A stretch of 43,507 bases of DNA from positions 21,053 through 64,559 of the forward strand of contig PS015160.1 of assembly GCA_048213135.1 (NCBI GenBank), written 5' to 3'. Position numbers and translations under genes: made by a program. Each line of letters opens with the position of its first letter. The stretch's first letter is position 1. The DNA comes from Reclinomonas americana ATCC 50394 (lineage: Eukaryota > Jakobida > Jakobea > Jakobida). Below the pieces are notes generated by a model. The model was not told the origin of the DNA and made no database searches. It saw only the letters and a program-made list of their open reading frames with translations. Shown in pieces: positions 32,401 through 43,491 of this stretch.

Positions 32401-33559
32401 GTTGAGTTCTCAGGTCTTGCGTCGTGTGTTCATTTTTTCTGTTCTGTTTTTTCGTGTGGCTTGTGAGGAGTGCGTCGTGTCTTGTCTCGTGAATGCGTTT
32501 GTTCCTCTTCTGTCTTTTTTGTGCCACCTCACGTGTGTTAATTCATTCTCTGATCTGTCTTTCGCGTCGTGTGGTATCCTGGGTGCGTTTGTGGCTGACG
32601 CCATCATTACTCTCTCTCTCTCTCTCCTTTCGCGCAGTGCCCATCGAGGGAGTGGTGGGCCTAATTGGCGCATGTACGAACACGGGCGGCGATGCCACCA
32701 GCCCATACTACATTATTACTGAATTCATGGAGTTGCGTTTCGACGACAAAAGTTCACCACAACCTTTGCCCGCGCCCGCATCTCACCCTTTCCGTTCCTC
32801 CCTCTCCTCCTTCCGCTTACAGTGGCGGATCATTGGGCGACTGGGTACACAAGGGCAAGGGCTTGCAAGCGTCGCCCTTTCAAAAACTCGTCATTTGCTG
32901 CTCGATTGCCCACAATATGGGCGATTTGCACGCGAATGGCATCTGCCACCGAGACTTGAAGACGGAGAACATTTTGATGGACGCCTCGTATGCTCACCCG
33001 AAGGTGGCCGATTTTGGCATCTCGCGCGTGAATCGTGACTCGGATCGCGTGGAAACCATGCACACCACCACCGGCACCCTCGCCTACATGGCTCCCGAGG
33101 TGAGCTCCATGCGCTTTGTCTGTTTCAGTGCGTGTATGTGCTCACACGTGTGCGCGCGACAGGTGTTGAAGGGCGAACCATACGACGAAAAGTGCGACTG
33201 CTACTCGTTCGGCGTCATGATGAATGAGGTGCGTTACATGATTTCGACGGTCTGCTTGTGTTTTTGTTTCTCACTCGTGCCTGCAGATCATGTCGAATCA
33301 AGTGCCATTCTCAGACGTGAAGAACCAGTACGCAATCATGCATCGTGTGGCCGGCCTCAATCAGCGACCAGTGCTGTGCACGCCCGACAAGTGCCCACCG
33401 CCAGTACTGGAGCTGATTCAGCGCTGCTGGGACGGCAACTCGCGCAAGAACAAGCGACCATCGTTTGCGCAAATTGCGGCTGCGCTTGACGAGTTGGTCG
33501 GCCTCGGCGAGGCCACTATCAATGGCGCCTGTGCCGGACGAGGTTCATCCTCCCGCTAG
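29320..33559 (+). CDS. TKL-type protein kinase, internal part lost in gap
   Basis: Exons: 29320-29362, 29756-30018, 30813-(gap), (gap)-31962, 32638-32731, 32823-33099, 33163-33228, 33287-33559; phases agree wherever visible. The start MSMRRTLVAPTTER has a good ACAATG context and is followed by an excellent donor GTAAGTCG. N-terminus: Arg/Ser/Pro and Ala-rich, disordered (~1-120). Then a helical stretch (MSTAMEILGDRQQWAVAD) runs into the gap. The kinase domain is complete after it: Gly loop GSGTFGDVYEG, VAVK lysine, TEFMDGGSLGDWV, catalytic HRDLKTEN, ADFGISR, GTLAYMAPE, CDCYSFGVMMNE, and RPSFAQI at the end. All catalytic residues are present, so it should be an active Ser/Thr or dual-specificity kinase. 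HRDLKTEN and the GTLAYMAPE form place it in the tyrosine-kinase-like group. Substrate unknown. Introns 1, 2 and the one at 31963 are unusually long and repetitive. Confidence 0.92.
29374..29410. repeat. CA microsatellite in intron 1 of the TKL kinase
   Basis: CA dinucleotide run immediately after the intron-1 donor. The whole intron (29363-29755) is CA/CT-rich and extremely pyrimidine-biased on the sense strand. Confidence 0.85.
30132..30547. repeat. ~133-bp tandem repeat in intron 2 of the TKL kinase
   Basis: The core [TA]..CATTTCGCGGAACA occurs at 30132, 30265, 30402 and 30532, spacings 133, 137 and 130. Each of the first three copies is followed by a TTGCTTGTCTG-like block and CT-rich filler, and preceded by CAATC[TC]TGT. 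The intron (30019-30812) is 794 nt. All three plus frames stay open through the array, a composition effect. Confidence 0.85.
30998..31698. other. assembly gap (701 N)
   Basis: Run of N inside the TKL kinase gene, between the N-terminal helical region and the kinase Gly loop. It probably contains coding exons, so a regulatory domain may be hidden here. Confidence 0.99.
32050..32330. repeat. ~60-bp degenerate tandem repeat in a TKL kinase intron
   Basis: Copies of CTTG[TA][AG][CT]CTCGTGCGTGCTCTCG start near 32058, 32101, 32167, 32228 and 32286, each followed by a pyrimidine-rich block with CCCTCTT or similar. A second family, GGAGTGCGTCGTGT, is repeated near 32344 and 32468. The intron (31963-32637) is 675 nt. 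Confidence 0.75.
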
Positions 33560-33888
33560 ACCTGGAAGCTACTGTTTGTGCGAATTTGTATGTGTGTGTG
33601 TGTGTGTGTGTGTGCTGTTTGATGTGTAGTCTTGTGTGCTTGCCCGTCTTCGTTGTTGTCTCCTCGTGACTCGGTTGTATGAGAGCCCGAGCGAGATGCA
33701 GTGGGTGGTGCGGCACGACCACAGGCTGAGTGTGCGTAGTCTGGTCGTCTGACAGCTAGGAAGAGAGGGAGAGGCAAAAAGAAAAGAGAGCAGAGAATAT
33801 GTGTGTGAGTGTGAGAGAGTGAGAGAGAAAAAGAAAAGTGTATTTTGTGACGCGGCATTGGCATTTTTCATTCCATTTCTTTGTTTTG
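33560..33888. other. convergent intergenic region with TG repeat
   Basis: Both flanking genes end here. (TG)n lies at about 33589-33613, and a GA/TG-rich purine tract at about 33790-33835. No gene is supported. Confidence 0.6.
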
Positions 33889-35718
33889 TCACAGCTCGTC
33901 GCGCTCGTTGCTGCGCAGCACTTGCAGTCGCTGTCGCAGAAGACTGGTCCAGTCAGCCGGCTCCTCGCCGCACCCCATAACGCTGACTTCGTCGCGACAC
34001 AGGAGGCGCACAGTGTTGCGCGCACCCACTGCCTCCGACTCCATGGCCGACATCTGTCGCGCGTCGTTGTGTGAGAGGTGAAGGCGCGAAAAGCAACCGC
34101 AAACGGAAGAACGCACCGTGAACTCCATGCCGTTGATGTAGTACAGCTTGGGCGCCAAGCGGAACGGCGCCAGCTGCTCCACCTCCTGCTCCGAGTACGG
34201 CGGGAGCACGGGATATGGATTCCACGCTCGCGTCGACACTACCTCCCATCCGTCGACAAACCACGCCGACAGTGAGGCATTGTCCAGCGCCTGGTGCGAG
34301 AACAACTTGTACACGCCGTCGGCGACCAGCGAGAGTGAGAGGAAGCCCGAACTGGAGCCGTCTGCGGTCAGCACGTGGTCCGGCATCTCCTCCAACGACG
34401 AGAGGCCAAAGAACGAGGCACGCGCATTGCCGCGCACCAACGTCACATGCAGCTGCAAGGTTGTTAAGTAAGGCGAAGGCGACATGAGTTGCAGCGGGGG
34501 AGATACATACCTCGACAAATCGTCGTGGCGGCGGCAAATGTGGTGCCACATCGCTGAGGTCGAGACCGTGCATGTGCTCGAGCGGAGCGGCAAGAATCAC
34601 CACGTCGAATGGCTTCATCGACTTGCCCGACGCGGTGACCACACGCAGGCGGTTGCCGTCGCGCTCCACCGCCGTTACCGCACTGTCGAGGTGTACGGTG
34701 GCACCCGAGGCGCGAGCCAGCTGCTCAATGAACTGCGCATTGCCGCCTGCACGAGCAACATACATGCGTGAGGAAGGGCGTGTGAAGGCGAGTGGTGGCA
34801 CTGTGCACGCCGTGCACGCACCGACCACCGAGCGCAGATCGTTGCCCGAGGCCACCACCGACACCATGCCAACCAGGGCATGAATGGCGGTCGCGTCCTG
34901 TCCATAGTTGCACCGCGTGGCCGCGGCCACCAGCTCATCGGCCAGCTGCGGCGTCGTGTGCAACGTGTTGAGCAGGTAGTCACGAGCCGACTCGAACATG
35001 AGCGGCTTCTCCAGCTGCAGCGCGCGCATCATCTCCACCGCCGACTCAAAGGTCGCCTCGCGCTCCGGCAGGTCGTACACCTTGCAGAAGCGCTGCAGCA
35101 TCTCCTTCGAGGCCTCATTCATGCGATACAGAGACAGCGGCCCGTATCTTGCAGCACGCGACGTGTCATGATGATCAGTTGTCTCGCAGGGGAGGCGGAA
35201 AAACAGCTGCAGATTCTCTTCTCTCACCGCCACATGAGAGACAAGGTCGTGCGCAACGAGGCCCACCAGCTGTCCGGATTCTTGGTCTCCACCTGCCGCC
35301 ACCTCCACTGCTGCCCGTCCCAAATCCCAAACGACTCGTCCCGATCCGCAAATCCCTGTCGCGTCGACAAGCCCATGGCGTCGACCCAATCGCGCACAAA
35401 TCGGTTCTCCACGTGATACACACTCGCACCGAGCTCCACAGTCATGAACTGCGCCTCACCACTCTCCTTCTCCTCATCAGCAGTGAGGCTCAGGCGGCGC
35501 AGGTGGATGGCCTCGACGCGGCCTCCCAGGCGTCCGCTGGCCTCGAATAGGTGAATGTCGTGATGATCGGAAGAGGAGGAGGAGCGAGAGGCGAGGAAGT
35601 AGGCGGCGGAGGTGCCGCCTACACCGCCGCCAATGATGGCGATGCGTGCGGCGTGCACGGTGCAGCAGGCGAGGCAGAGGAGGAGGAGGAGGGCGAGGAG
35701 GAGGAGGAATGTGCGCAT
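33889..35718 (-). CDS. prenylcysteine oxidase family FAD enzyme with RDEL C-terminus
   Basis: Cleaves the thioether bond of prenylcysteines released during turnover of prenylated proteins, giving a prenyl aldehyde, cysteine and H2O2. Exons (minus): 35718-35228, 35147-34822, 34746-34511, 34452-34117, 34053-33889; 517 aa, phases close, near the ~505 aa of PCYOX1. The start is chosen at MRTFLLLLALLLLL, a clear signal peptide ending around VHA. The mature protein begins with the FAD-binding ARIAIIGGGVGGTSAAYFL and has LFEASGRLGGRVE. It continues with CNYGQDATAIHALVGMVS, GGNAQFIEQLA, FDVVILAAPLE and LPRFAL-like PFRLAPKLYYINGMEF, all matching the family in order. The last four residues are RDEL, an ER-retrieval type signal, so residence in the ER lumen is predicted rather than the lysosomal location known for the mammalian enzyme. 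Confidence 0.94.
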
Positions 35719-36223
35719 GATCGGCGGGAGGATTGGAGAAGGAATCGAACATGTGTCCTGCATCACAGAAAGCTCTGGTATGGAGCCTGTGTGATGAGAG
35801 CCACGAGGTGGTACACAGCCGCCATTAGTTCTGATCCACTGCGGGAATGCACGGGCAGCTGCGCGAATAAGAAGAAGATCCATTGCGATTCGACGTCTCG
35901 ACGTTGTTTTCACAAGCGGATCGGCTCAGCTCGAAGCTTCTGCTGCACTAGAGTGGTCGGCGCACACGAGTGCCACTGCTATGCCGACAAGACAACGGTG
36001 CAATCCTGCATGTCGTCGATATCAACGTCGAGCTCGAGATCGAAGTCGCTGCGACGAGCTTCTGTTTGCCAGTGGCCTTTGCGTTGCCACGGGTGCTCTT
36101 GAAGAGTAGTCACTGGAGAGGTTGGAGAACTGAAGAACGAAGGCATCCTGTCGCCATCCACGCAGGACACGTGCACCATTCGTGACATTTCGTGCATTGC
36201 AAAGTGACCGAGACAGCGCCACA
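35719..36223. promoter_or_regulatory. divergent promoter region of prenylcysteine oxidase and SF3B3
   Basis: 505 nt between two divergent starts. A short minus-strand reading frame ending DFDLELDVDIDDMQD.. (about 35979-36100) is acidic, but no start or family could be found for it. No named promoter element was recognised. Confidence 0.4.
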
Positions 36224-39200
36224 ATGCACTTGTATCATCTCACCTTGCAGCCGCCGACCTCCATCACACACGTGGTCAGCGGCTACTTTACGAGTGCACG
36301 ACCTGCACCACATGGAAGCAGTGGCAGTGGCAGTCTGGAGGACTTGATTGTGGTGCGCGGAGGTCGGCGACTGGAGGTGTGGCGAGTGAACGAGCGAGGA
36401 GCGCGGTTGCAGCCGGTGGCGATTGCCGTGGAGACCTTTGCGGTGGTGCGAAGCATTGCGGTGCTGAGGTTGGCGGGTGAGTGGTGGCGCGCAATGTCTG
36501 ACACAACGCAAGGAAGAGGAGAGAGAGATGTGCATGTGAGAGAGAAAGAGAGAGAGTGTGTGAGAGAGGCACACTGGGAGCGTACACACCAAGTGTGCAC
36601 ACAAAGCGATTGGATTCGACTTGTCTTGCATGCATGCACACTGACACAAACACACACACACACATTCACTCACTCTCTATCTCCCTTCTCCCTCCCTCCC
36701 TCCCTATCTCCCTTCTCCCTCCCTCCTCCCTTTCCCTCTTCGCCAGACGAAGAACGCGACCTTCTTGTTGTCGGCTCCGACTCTGGTCGCATTGTGATTC
36801 TGGGATACTCGGCCGAGCATGGCACACTGGAGCGCATGCACATGGATGCCTTCGGGCGCGCTGGTGTGCGTCGACTGGTGCCTGGCCAGTACGTGGCGCT
36901 GGATCCGCACGGGCGTGCAGTGATGATGGGTGCGCCTCGTGCTCTCTCGTCGACCGAATCACTGGACTCACTCGCTGTCCTCAGCCGCCGTCGACCGTCA
37001 AAAGCTGGTCTACACGCTCGGCCGCTCATCATCGACGGGCCAGCTGTCGATTGGCACGCCACCGATTGAGGCACCAAAGACCTCGTCGGTGATGTTTGAC
37101 TTTATCGCGCTGGATGGTCCCGTAGACGGCAATCCGCGCTTTGCGTGTCTCGAGTTGGACTACGCGGCGGCGGATGCTGACCCGAGTGGCGAGAGTGCGG
37201 CGAATGCGGAAAAGGTAGATTCGGGAAGTCGCGGTGGGTTGAAGGCCGTTGTCTGACGGGTTGTTGTTGTTGTTCTGCACCACGCAGTTGCTTTCGATTT
37301 ACGAGGTGGATCTGTCGTCGTCAGCGGTGCAGCGTGTAGCGTCGGTGGCAGTGGCTCGCTCCGCGCACGCCTTGATTGCAGTACCGGCGGGAAGCGAGGG
37401 TGCTGGTGCGTTCTGGCGTGATTGAGTGACCACCAAGTCATCATCACTCTTGTTGATCTCTCGTCTGTCCATCTCGTTCAGCGCATTTCTTGGCACTCTC
37501 AAACAATCCCGTTCTCTCCCTCCGATTTTGTCAGACATTCTCGCACTCCTTCCCCCTGTCTTGTTTACTTGCTGCTCCCACTCTCTCTCTCTCTCTATCT
37601 CAAAACACGTTCAATCGTGTACCTTGCTTCTGAGCCCACCCTATCTCCTTGTTACTCCCTCTCACCTCCCTTCCCCCTTCTTCCCCCTTCTCCCCTCCCA
37701 TCTACAGGCGGCCTCTTGGTGTGCTCGGAGGGCTTGCTGTCGTACTGGAATCCCGACGCAGCAGGAGCGGCCATTGAGGCACCAATACCACGTCGCGATA
37801 CGCAGCCGCTATCGGAGCACGTGCTGATTGTGGCGCACGCGGTGCATGCCCCCGACCGCAACGTGTTCATCTTGCTGCAGAGCGAGTCCGGCGATCTGTA
37901 CCGCGTGCAAATCGGTGCCGCTGCACTCACCATCAAGTACTTTGACACGGTGCCGACTGCCAACGCTTTCTGCTTGCTGCGCTCCGGCATGTTGTTTGTC
38001 GCGGCGGAGTTCAGCAATCAGTTGAGTCTCGCGCATCGTGTAATAATGGCTGTGGCAGCACTTCCTCATCTCCACCTCTCGCAGCAAACTGTACCGACTG
38101 GAGAGTCTCGGGGAGGAGGACGAAGACGAGCCGGGTACGGTCTCGGTGCCTGACTTTGGCGAGGTGAGCATTCATCTTCCCTTTTTTTGTTCGTCTGATG
38201 CAGCTCACGCTTTTACTCAGGTTCCCACCTTCCGTGTGCGACCACTGCGCAACTTGTCGCTGCTTGACGAAATTCCGTCGCTGTCGCCGACGCTGGACAT
38301 GGTTGTGCGCGACGCCGCTCGAGTCGGCTACCCGCAGCTGTTTTGTTCCACGGGTCGCAGCTCGCAGAGTGCGGTGCGTGTCCTGCGACACGGTCTCCCC
38401 GTGACCACTCTCGCCGTCTCCGAGCTGCCGAGCAATCCGTCGGGAGTGTGGAGCGTCAAGCGATCCGTGAGCGGTTCGGCAATTGTGATGCCTCTCTTTT
38501 TTGTGTGGCAGTCATCTCATCTGTATGCCTGCAGATGATGCCGATCGGTACATTGTGGTGGCATTCGACAGCCACACCCTTGTGCTCTCCGTCGGCGAGA
38601 CCGTCGATGAGGTGACAGACAGCGGATTCCTCGGCAACGTGCCGACATTGTGGGTGTCTCTGCTGGCCGACGACACGCTCCTGCAAGTGCACCCTGCTGG
38701 CATCCAACTAGTGCACTCTGACGGTTCGGTGAACGACTGGCGGACGCCGGGACGCAAGACCATTGTGCGCGCGGTGGCGAACCCGCGACAGGTGGTGATT
38801 GCACTGAGTGGTGGCGAGTTGGTGTACTTTGAGTTGGACCAGAGTGCGCACGCTCTGCGCGAGGTGAAGCAGATTGGTGTGCAGCAGGAAATCGCTTGCC
38901 TGGCCATTGCACCGCTGTCGGAGGGAGAATCACGGTCGCGGTATATGGTACGTGTGAAGTGCCGTGATCGCTGTCTCTCATCTCTTTGTATGTGTGTATT
39001 CTCACATGGCCTACGCGCACAGGCTGTGGGCTTGTACGACAAATCCATCCGCATCCTGTCGCTTGCGCATGAGGCTGACCAGTTGATGCACTTGGTCACT
39101 CACCAGGTATGGCGTGCCGTCTATTTCTGTGTGCCCCTACCGTGTGGATTGTTGATTGATGTGTGATCGCACTCGCAGAATCTGTTGCGTGAGCCATTCA

Positions 39201-41558
39201 GTGTGCTGCTCACTGAGATGCGCGGATGGAACGCCGGCGGAGCGAGCACGGTGTTGTACTTGTATGTGGGCTTGACCGACGGCACCCTCCACCGCTCAAT
39301 ACTCGACACGCGAACTGGTCGACTGTCGGAGCCGCACACACGGTGTGTGACGATTTGCACCCTCCCCACTTGCCACGTTTCACCAACCTCTCAATGCTTC
39401 TGTGTGTGCATAAATGCAGCATGGTCGGTGTACTCCCAGTTCGGCTCTCATCAGTGTCGGTGGCCGGTGGTCCTGGCGTGCTGGCACTCTCATCGCGGTC
39501 GTGGCTGTGCTACAATCATCTCGGGCAGTCGCATGTGACGCCGCTGACGTTGCGTCCGCTCGTCGATCGTCGGTGTCGTGGACTTTGCACGCTGACCATG
39601 CACTGTCTACTGTAGATACACCAAGCTCGATTATGCTTCCGGGTTCGTCTCCGAGCCGTGTCCAGAGGGCTTTGTGGCCGTCAGTCAGAACGAGTTGCAG
39701 TTGCGTTTGCTCGGCGTTGTTCTCTGCTTTTACTCGTTCCATCATCCTCAACGTGTATTGTACCCTCACAGCATCATCAATGCGGAGCACCTGGGCGAAT
39801 GCTTTAATCAGCAACGGATACCGCTCTACTGCACGCCGCGACGATCGGTCATGTTCCCCAATTCCAGTCGGCTCATCGTGATTGAGAGCGACCATCGATC
39901 ACCGCCCATTTCCGATCGCGCGGCTGGCGAGACGAGTGCAAGTGCTGGCGACGGCGACTCGATGGATGTGGATGTTGCGTGCAGTGGTACTGGGTGGTGG
40001 GTGCTGCTCTCCGCGCTTCTCACGGGCGTGGACAGGGTGGTGCTGCACCGGACGATCTGGCGTTGCCGGCCAAGGCGCCACCGGGATCGTGGGCTTCGTG
40101 TGTGCGGGTGCTGGATGCGTCGGCGGTGCGCACTTGCCCTTCCCGCTGCGCAGTTGTCTCCGTTTCATTGACTCACGACCATTGACTGCAGTGCACGACA
40201 CTGGACATTGTCGAGCTGGAGGCCAACGAGGCTGCATTCAGGTACCATTTGACAAAGCCTGCATGTGATGATATCGTGTGTGCTGATGCGCCCTCCACAG
40301 CCTCGCTGTCATCGGTTCAGGCTCCTCGACGGTGGTGGTGGTCGGCACCGCCAAGAACGTCACCCTGCTTCCATCGCGCACCTGCTCTGCTGCCTTTTTG
40401 CACACGTACAGACTATCGGCAGACGGCAAGTTGGAGTTGATGCACACGGTTCGTGGTAGTGGCACTCTCTTTGGGGCTCTCGTTTGTTGGTGCTGACCCT
40501 GTAAGCTCAGACGGAACTGGAAGACATTCCCTTTGCGCTCGCTCCCCTCGACGATCGCCTGCTGGTTGGCTGCGGTCGTGTGCTGCGCATCTACGAGAAT
40601 GGGAAGCGGAACCTCGTGCGCAAGTGTGAGAACAGAGTTGCGTGTCACTCGCAGCCCTCTCTTCCCCATTATCACCGCCACCTCTTCTGACGCATATCCC
40701 TCCCTCCACAGAGTCTCCCCGACATTGTGCTGAGTTTGCGTACGTTTGGCGATCGGATCTACATTGGCAATGCCAGCGACAGCTTCCTCTTCGCCTCGTA
40801 CCACCGCGGCGACAATGTCATTCACATTTTCGCCGAGGACAACACGCCACGCATGCTGACGCACGCCGCAGAGCTGCTCGATCCCGACACGGTGGCGGGT
40901 GCCGACAAATTCGGCAACGTGTTTGTGTGCCGCCTGACCAGGGACCTGTCGGACCCGACGGCCACGGCGGGCGGCGTCACCGACGATTTCGTGCCGCGGA
41001 TGCAGTGGGAGCAAGGGTACCTGACGGGCGTGCCACACCGAGCCGATGAGATTGTGCAGTTCTTTGTCGGCGACGTGGTCACCGCGCTCTCCAAGTGCGC
41101 CTTCTCGGCCAGCTCGGTGGAGACGCTGGCGTATGCCACGGGTTTGTGAGAGAATTGCGATCTCAGTGGTGGGTGAGGTGCTGACTGTTTGCGATGGTGT
41201 GACAGTGATGGGCGCCGTGGGCAGTCTGACGCCCATTGCGACCACGGACGAGATTGAGTTCTTGCACGGCCTGGAGCTGCAGATGCGACTCGAGAATCCA
41301 CCCGTGTGTGGGCTCGAGCACATGATTTACCGCTCGTCGTACTTCCCCGTGCGGGTGCGTTTCGTTTGTGACATACTCACCGCGACGCCGACTGACATTC
41401 ACACGCACGCACACGCATAGGCGGTGGTCGACGGCGACTTGTGCGAGCAATACTTGGTGCTGCCGGCGGAGAAGCAGCGGCGAATTGCCGCCAAGCTCGG
41501 TCGCTCGCCGGGAGACGTAATGCGTCGGCTGGAGGAGTTCAGAGCGTCGATTCTCTGA
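36224..41558 (+). CDS. SF3B3: splicing factor 3B subunit 3 (SF3B3/SAP130/Rse1)
   Basis: WD40-like triple beta-propeller scaffold of the U2 snRNP SF3b complex, which recognises the branch point. Twenty exons: 36224-36476, 36747-36929, 36985-37214, 37288-37405, 37708-38020, 38085-38163, 38221-38473, 38535-38947, 39023-39106, 39179-39342, 39420-39548, 39616-39699, 39772-39973, 40036-40125, 40192-40241, 40301-40448, 40511-40636, 40712-41141, 41206-41354, 41421-41558. The phases close to 1211 aa, against 1217 in human. Matches run end to end: MHLYHLTLQPPTSITHVVSG, VVGSDSGRIVILGY, VPGQYVALDPHGRAVM, IKYFDTVPTANAFC, GETVDEVTDSGFLG, GGELVYFELD, LALSSRSWL, ASGFVSEPCPEGFVAVS, LDPDTVAGADKFGNV and VDGDLCEQY. 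The acidic segment in the middle of the human protein is shortened to an SMDVD stretch. All propeller regions are present, so it should be functional. Confidence 0.97.
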
Positions 41559-41789
41559 AGCAGCACAAGGTGGAGAAGAGGGGGTGGAAAATGGTAAAGG
41601 GAATGCATAGCAGAGATCGTGAAGAACAAGGAAAAAGGAGATCAAGATCTCAAGTTCGGTCGTAACGCCGCCGTATACAGCGCTTTCGACTCTTTGCGAG
41701 GGAATAGAGGCTCCAGCCGACAACATCGATGTCAACTTCAGAGCGACGTCCCGTGGGACCTCTTTTCAATCACGCACACACGACGAAGC
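41559..41789. promoter_or_regulatory. intergenic, upstream of the EF-hand gene
   Basis: 231 nt between the SF3B3 stop and the next start on the same strand. Purine-rich (GGAGAAGAGGGGG). It should hold the SF3B3 3' end and the EF-hand gene promoter; no motif was recognised. Confidence 0.4.
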
Positions 41790-43080
41790 ATGGTCCGTGG
41801 AGGCACTCGCAAGAAGTCCGCTCGTCGTGACGACGACGAAGTCGACTCCGCCGCCGCCGCAGCAGCAGCAGCGGAAGAGCAACCCGACGAAGTCGAAGAC
41901 AATGAAGGCGACAACGACGACGACGGAGACGACGATGGCCAGCCGGCGCGTAAACGGCGCAAGACAGCAACGGCCGCTGCTCGCTCGACTGCCGCGGGAA
42001 AGAAGGGAAAGAAGGCGGGAAAGGCGGGCAAGAGAGGCAAGGTGAGAGATGACGCACATGTGTGTCACACACGCACGCGCATGCAAGTTGTCTCCGATTG
42101 CAGCATCGTGTTGTTGTGTGAGGGCTTGCGTCACGCGATGCAGAGAGCGTGACAGGAGAGAGAGAGAGAGACAGGATGTGTGAGTGTGCATTGGAGGGAC
42201 GAGATAAGTTGTCTTGCATGCACCCGATCACGTCTGCAGAACGAGTGAGTGAGTTCCTTGGGCGAGAGGCATGTTGTCTCACATGGCGACTACACAAGCA
42301 CTCTATCGCGTGGAGAGTACGAGAGTGAGCGCTTTAGGCGAGAGATAAATTGTCTTGCATGCACACCGTCACGTCTGCAGAACGAGTGAGTGAGTGTCTT
42401 AGGCGCAAGCTGTCTCAGACGGCAACTGCACACGCACTCTATCGCGTGGAGAGTACGAGAGTGAGCACTTCAGGCGAGAGGTAAGTTGTCTTGTATGCAC
42501 CCGTCTCCTTGGGCGAGAGGCAGATTGTCTCAGATGGCGACTGTGCTTGCATTCTATCGCATCTGCGCAGAGTGTGTGAGTGAGTGAGTGCCTCGAGCGA
42601 GAGACATGTTGTCTCAGACGGCGACTATGTCGCTTGCGAGTGGAGATTAAGTCATTGGGCACTCTTGGCGATACGCACCGTGAACACCTTCTCTGCTGCT
42701 GACACCCTCTTTGCCGCCCACAGAAACAAGCCGAGGAGGAGCCTGAGGAGGAAGAGGAGGTCGAAAAGGAGAAGCAGGAGGAGGAGCTGCGCAGCGTGCA
42801 GGTGCGTCGACTGCTGGAGGACGAGGCGGCGTTCCGCAACACTGTCGATCAGATCTTTGAGGAGGCCGACAGCGATGGAAGTGGTGAAATCAGTCTGGAG
42901 GAGTTTCGAGCGGTGCGTGTGTGCGCTGTCGATTGGAACGCAAAGTGCACGCCACTCTGAACTGGCTGTCTTTTATGCAGATGCTGGTCAAGTTCCACAA
43001 GGAGACGCATGTGGATGGGCGATATGTGCCGAATAAGCGACAGATCGAGGCCAGCTGCGTTTCTGTGTATTTCGTGCATA
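41790..43080 (+). CDS. acidic/basic nuclear-type protein with EF-hand, 5' part (3' end missing)
   Basis: Exons 41790-42041, 42724-42912, 42981-43058; a donor (GTTTCTGTG) follows and the intron runs into the gap at 43081. Exon 1 (84 aa) is low complexity: a basic start (MVRGGTRKKSARR), poly-Ala, an Asp/Glu run, a nuclear-localisation-like ARKRRKTA, then Lys/Gly-rich GKKGKKAGKAGKRGK. Exon 2 has a Glu/Lys coiled coil followed by a canonical EF-hand calcium loop in FEEADSDGSGEISLEEF. Exon 3 continues the exiting helix (MLVKFHKETHVDGRYVPNK). EF-hands normally come in pairs and no second one is found on this strand; the matching piece appears on the opposite strand beyond the gap. Family not recognised; calcium binding is likely. 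Confidence 0.8.
42201..42620. repeat. ~138-bp tandem repeat in intron 1 of the EF-hand gene
   Basis: GAGATAA.TTGTCTTGCATGCAC recurs at 42201, 42342 and (as GAGGTAAGTTGTCTTGTATG) 42477, spacings 141 and 135. ACTCTATCGCGTGGAGAGTA recurs at about 42299 and 42435, and GTCTGCAGAACGAGTGAGTG at about 42232 and 42373. A shorter sub-repeat GGCGAGAGGCA..TTGTCTCA.ATGGCGACT appears several times up to about 42630. The intron (42042-42723) is 682 nt. Confidence 0.85.
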
Positions 43081-43100
43081 NNNNNNNNNNNNNNNNNNNN
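43081..43100. other. assembly gap (20 N)
   Basis: Short N run of round size, typical of a scaffolding join where the true distance is unknown. It separates the plus-strand EF-hand gene from a 407-nt piece carrying coding sequence on the minus strand. Confidence 0.99.
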
Positions 43101-43491
43101 GGAGCGGCCTTGGGCTCGTCCACTGCCATCGGAGCTGCATCGGCGGCTTTGCTCTTCGCAGCCTGTGTGCACGGCGAGTGAGTCACAAGAGGTAGCGATC
43201 GAGAGCACGAAATGGCGCACCTCGCGCTGCTGCTCCAGCAGCTGCTTGTGATGGTGGAACCAATCATTCATGTCGCCCATTTGCTCCTCCAGCTTGGCAA
43301 ACTTGGCGCCAATGTCCAGCATGAACTCACGAACCAGCGGTCTGCATGGGAGGTGATAAGGGGAAGGGACAGGGAGAGAGAGAAACAGAGAGGGAGAGGG
43401 GACGCAACACAAACTCCTCCTTGGTGATCGATCCGCTGCGATCGACGTCGATCTGGTTGAACTCTGTGGGTCGGTCCATCACGTGAGCGGC
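43101..43491 (-). CDS. EF-hand gene piece (minus strand as assembled), 3' part
   Basis: Exons (minus) 43491-43409, 43341-43221 and 43162 into the gap at 43101; phases agree. The first exon follows an acceptor (GCTGGCAG) and encodes a canonical EF-hand loop in FNQIDVDRSGSITKEEFV. The next continues the exiting helix (PLVREFMLDIGAKFAKLEEQ) and a helical segment NDWFHHHKQLLEQQRE. The last is Ala/Lys-rich and ends near MAVDEPKAA at the gap. There is no start codon exon between 43491 and the window end at 43507. As drawn this would be a separate gene entering from the right. It fits much better as the downstream part of the EF-hand gene at 41790 if this contig is inverted. Confidence 0.75.

Noticed and set aside
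35979-36224. Short minus-strand frame ending in an acidic tail (DFDLELDVDIDDMQD)
   Set aside because: Only about 80 codons with ordinary composition upstream, no recognised family and no clear promoter; lies in a divergent promoter region.
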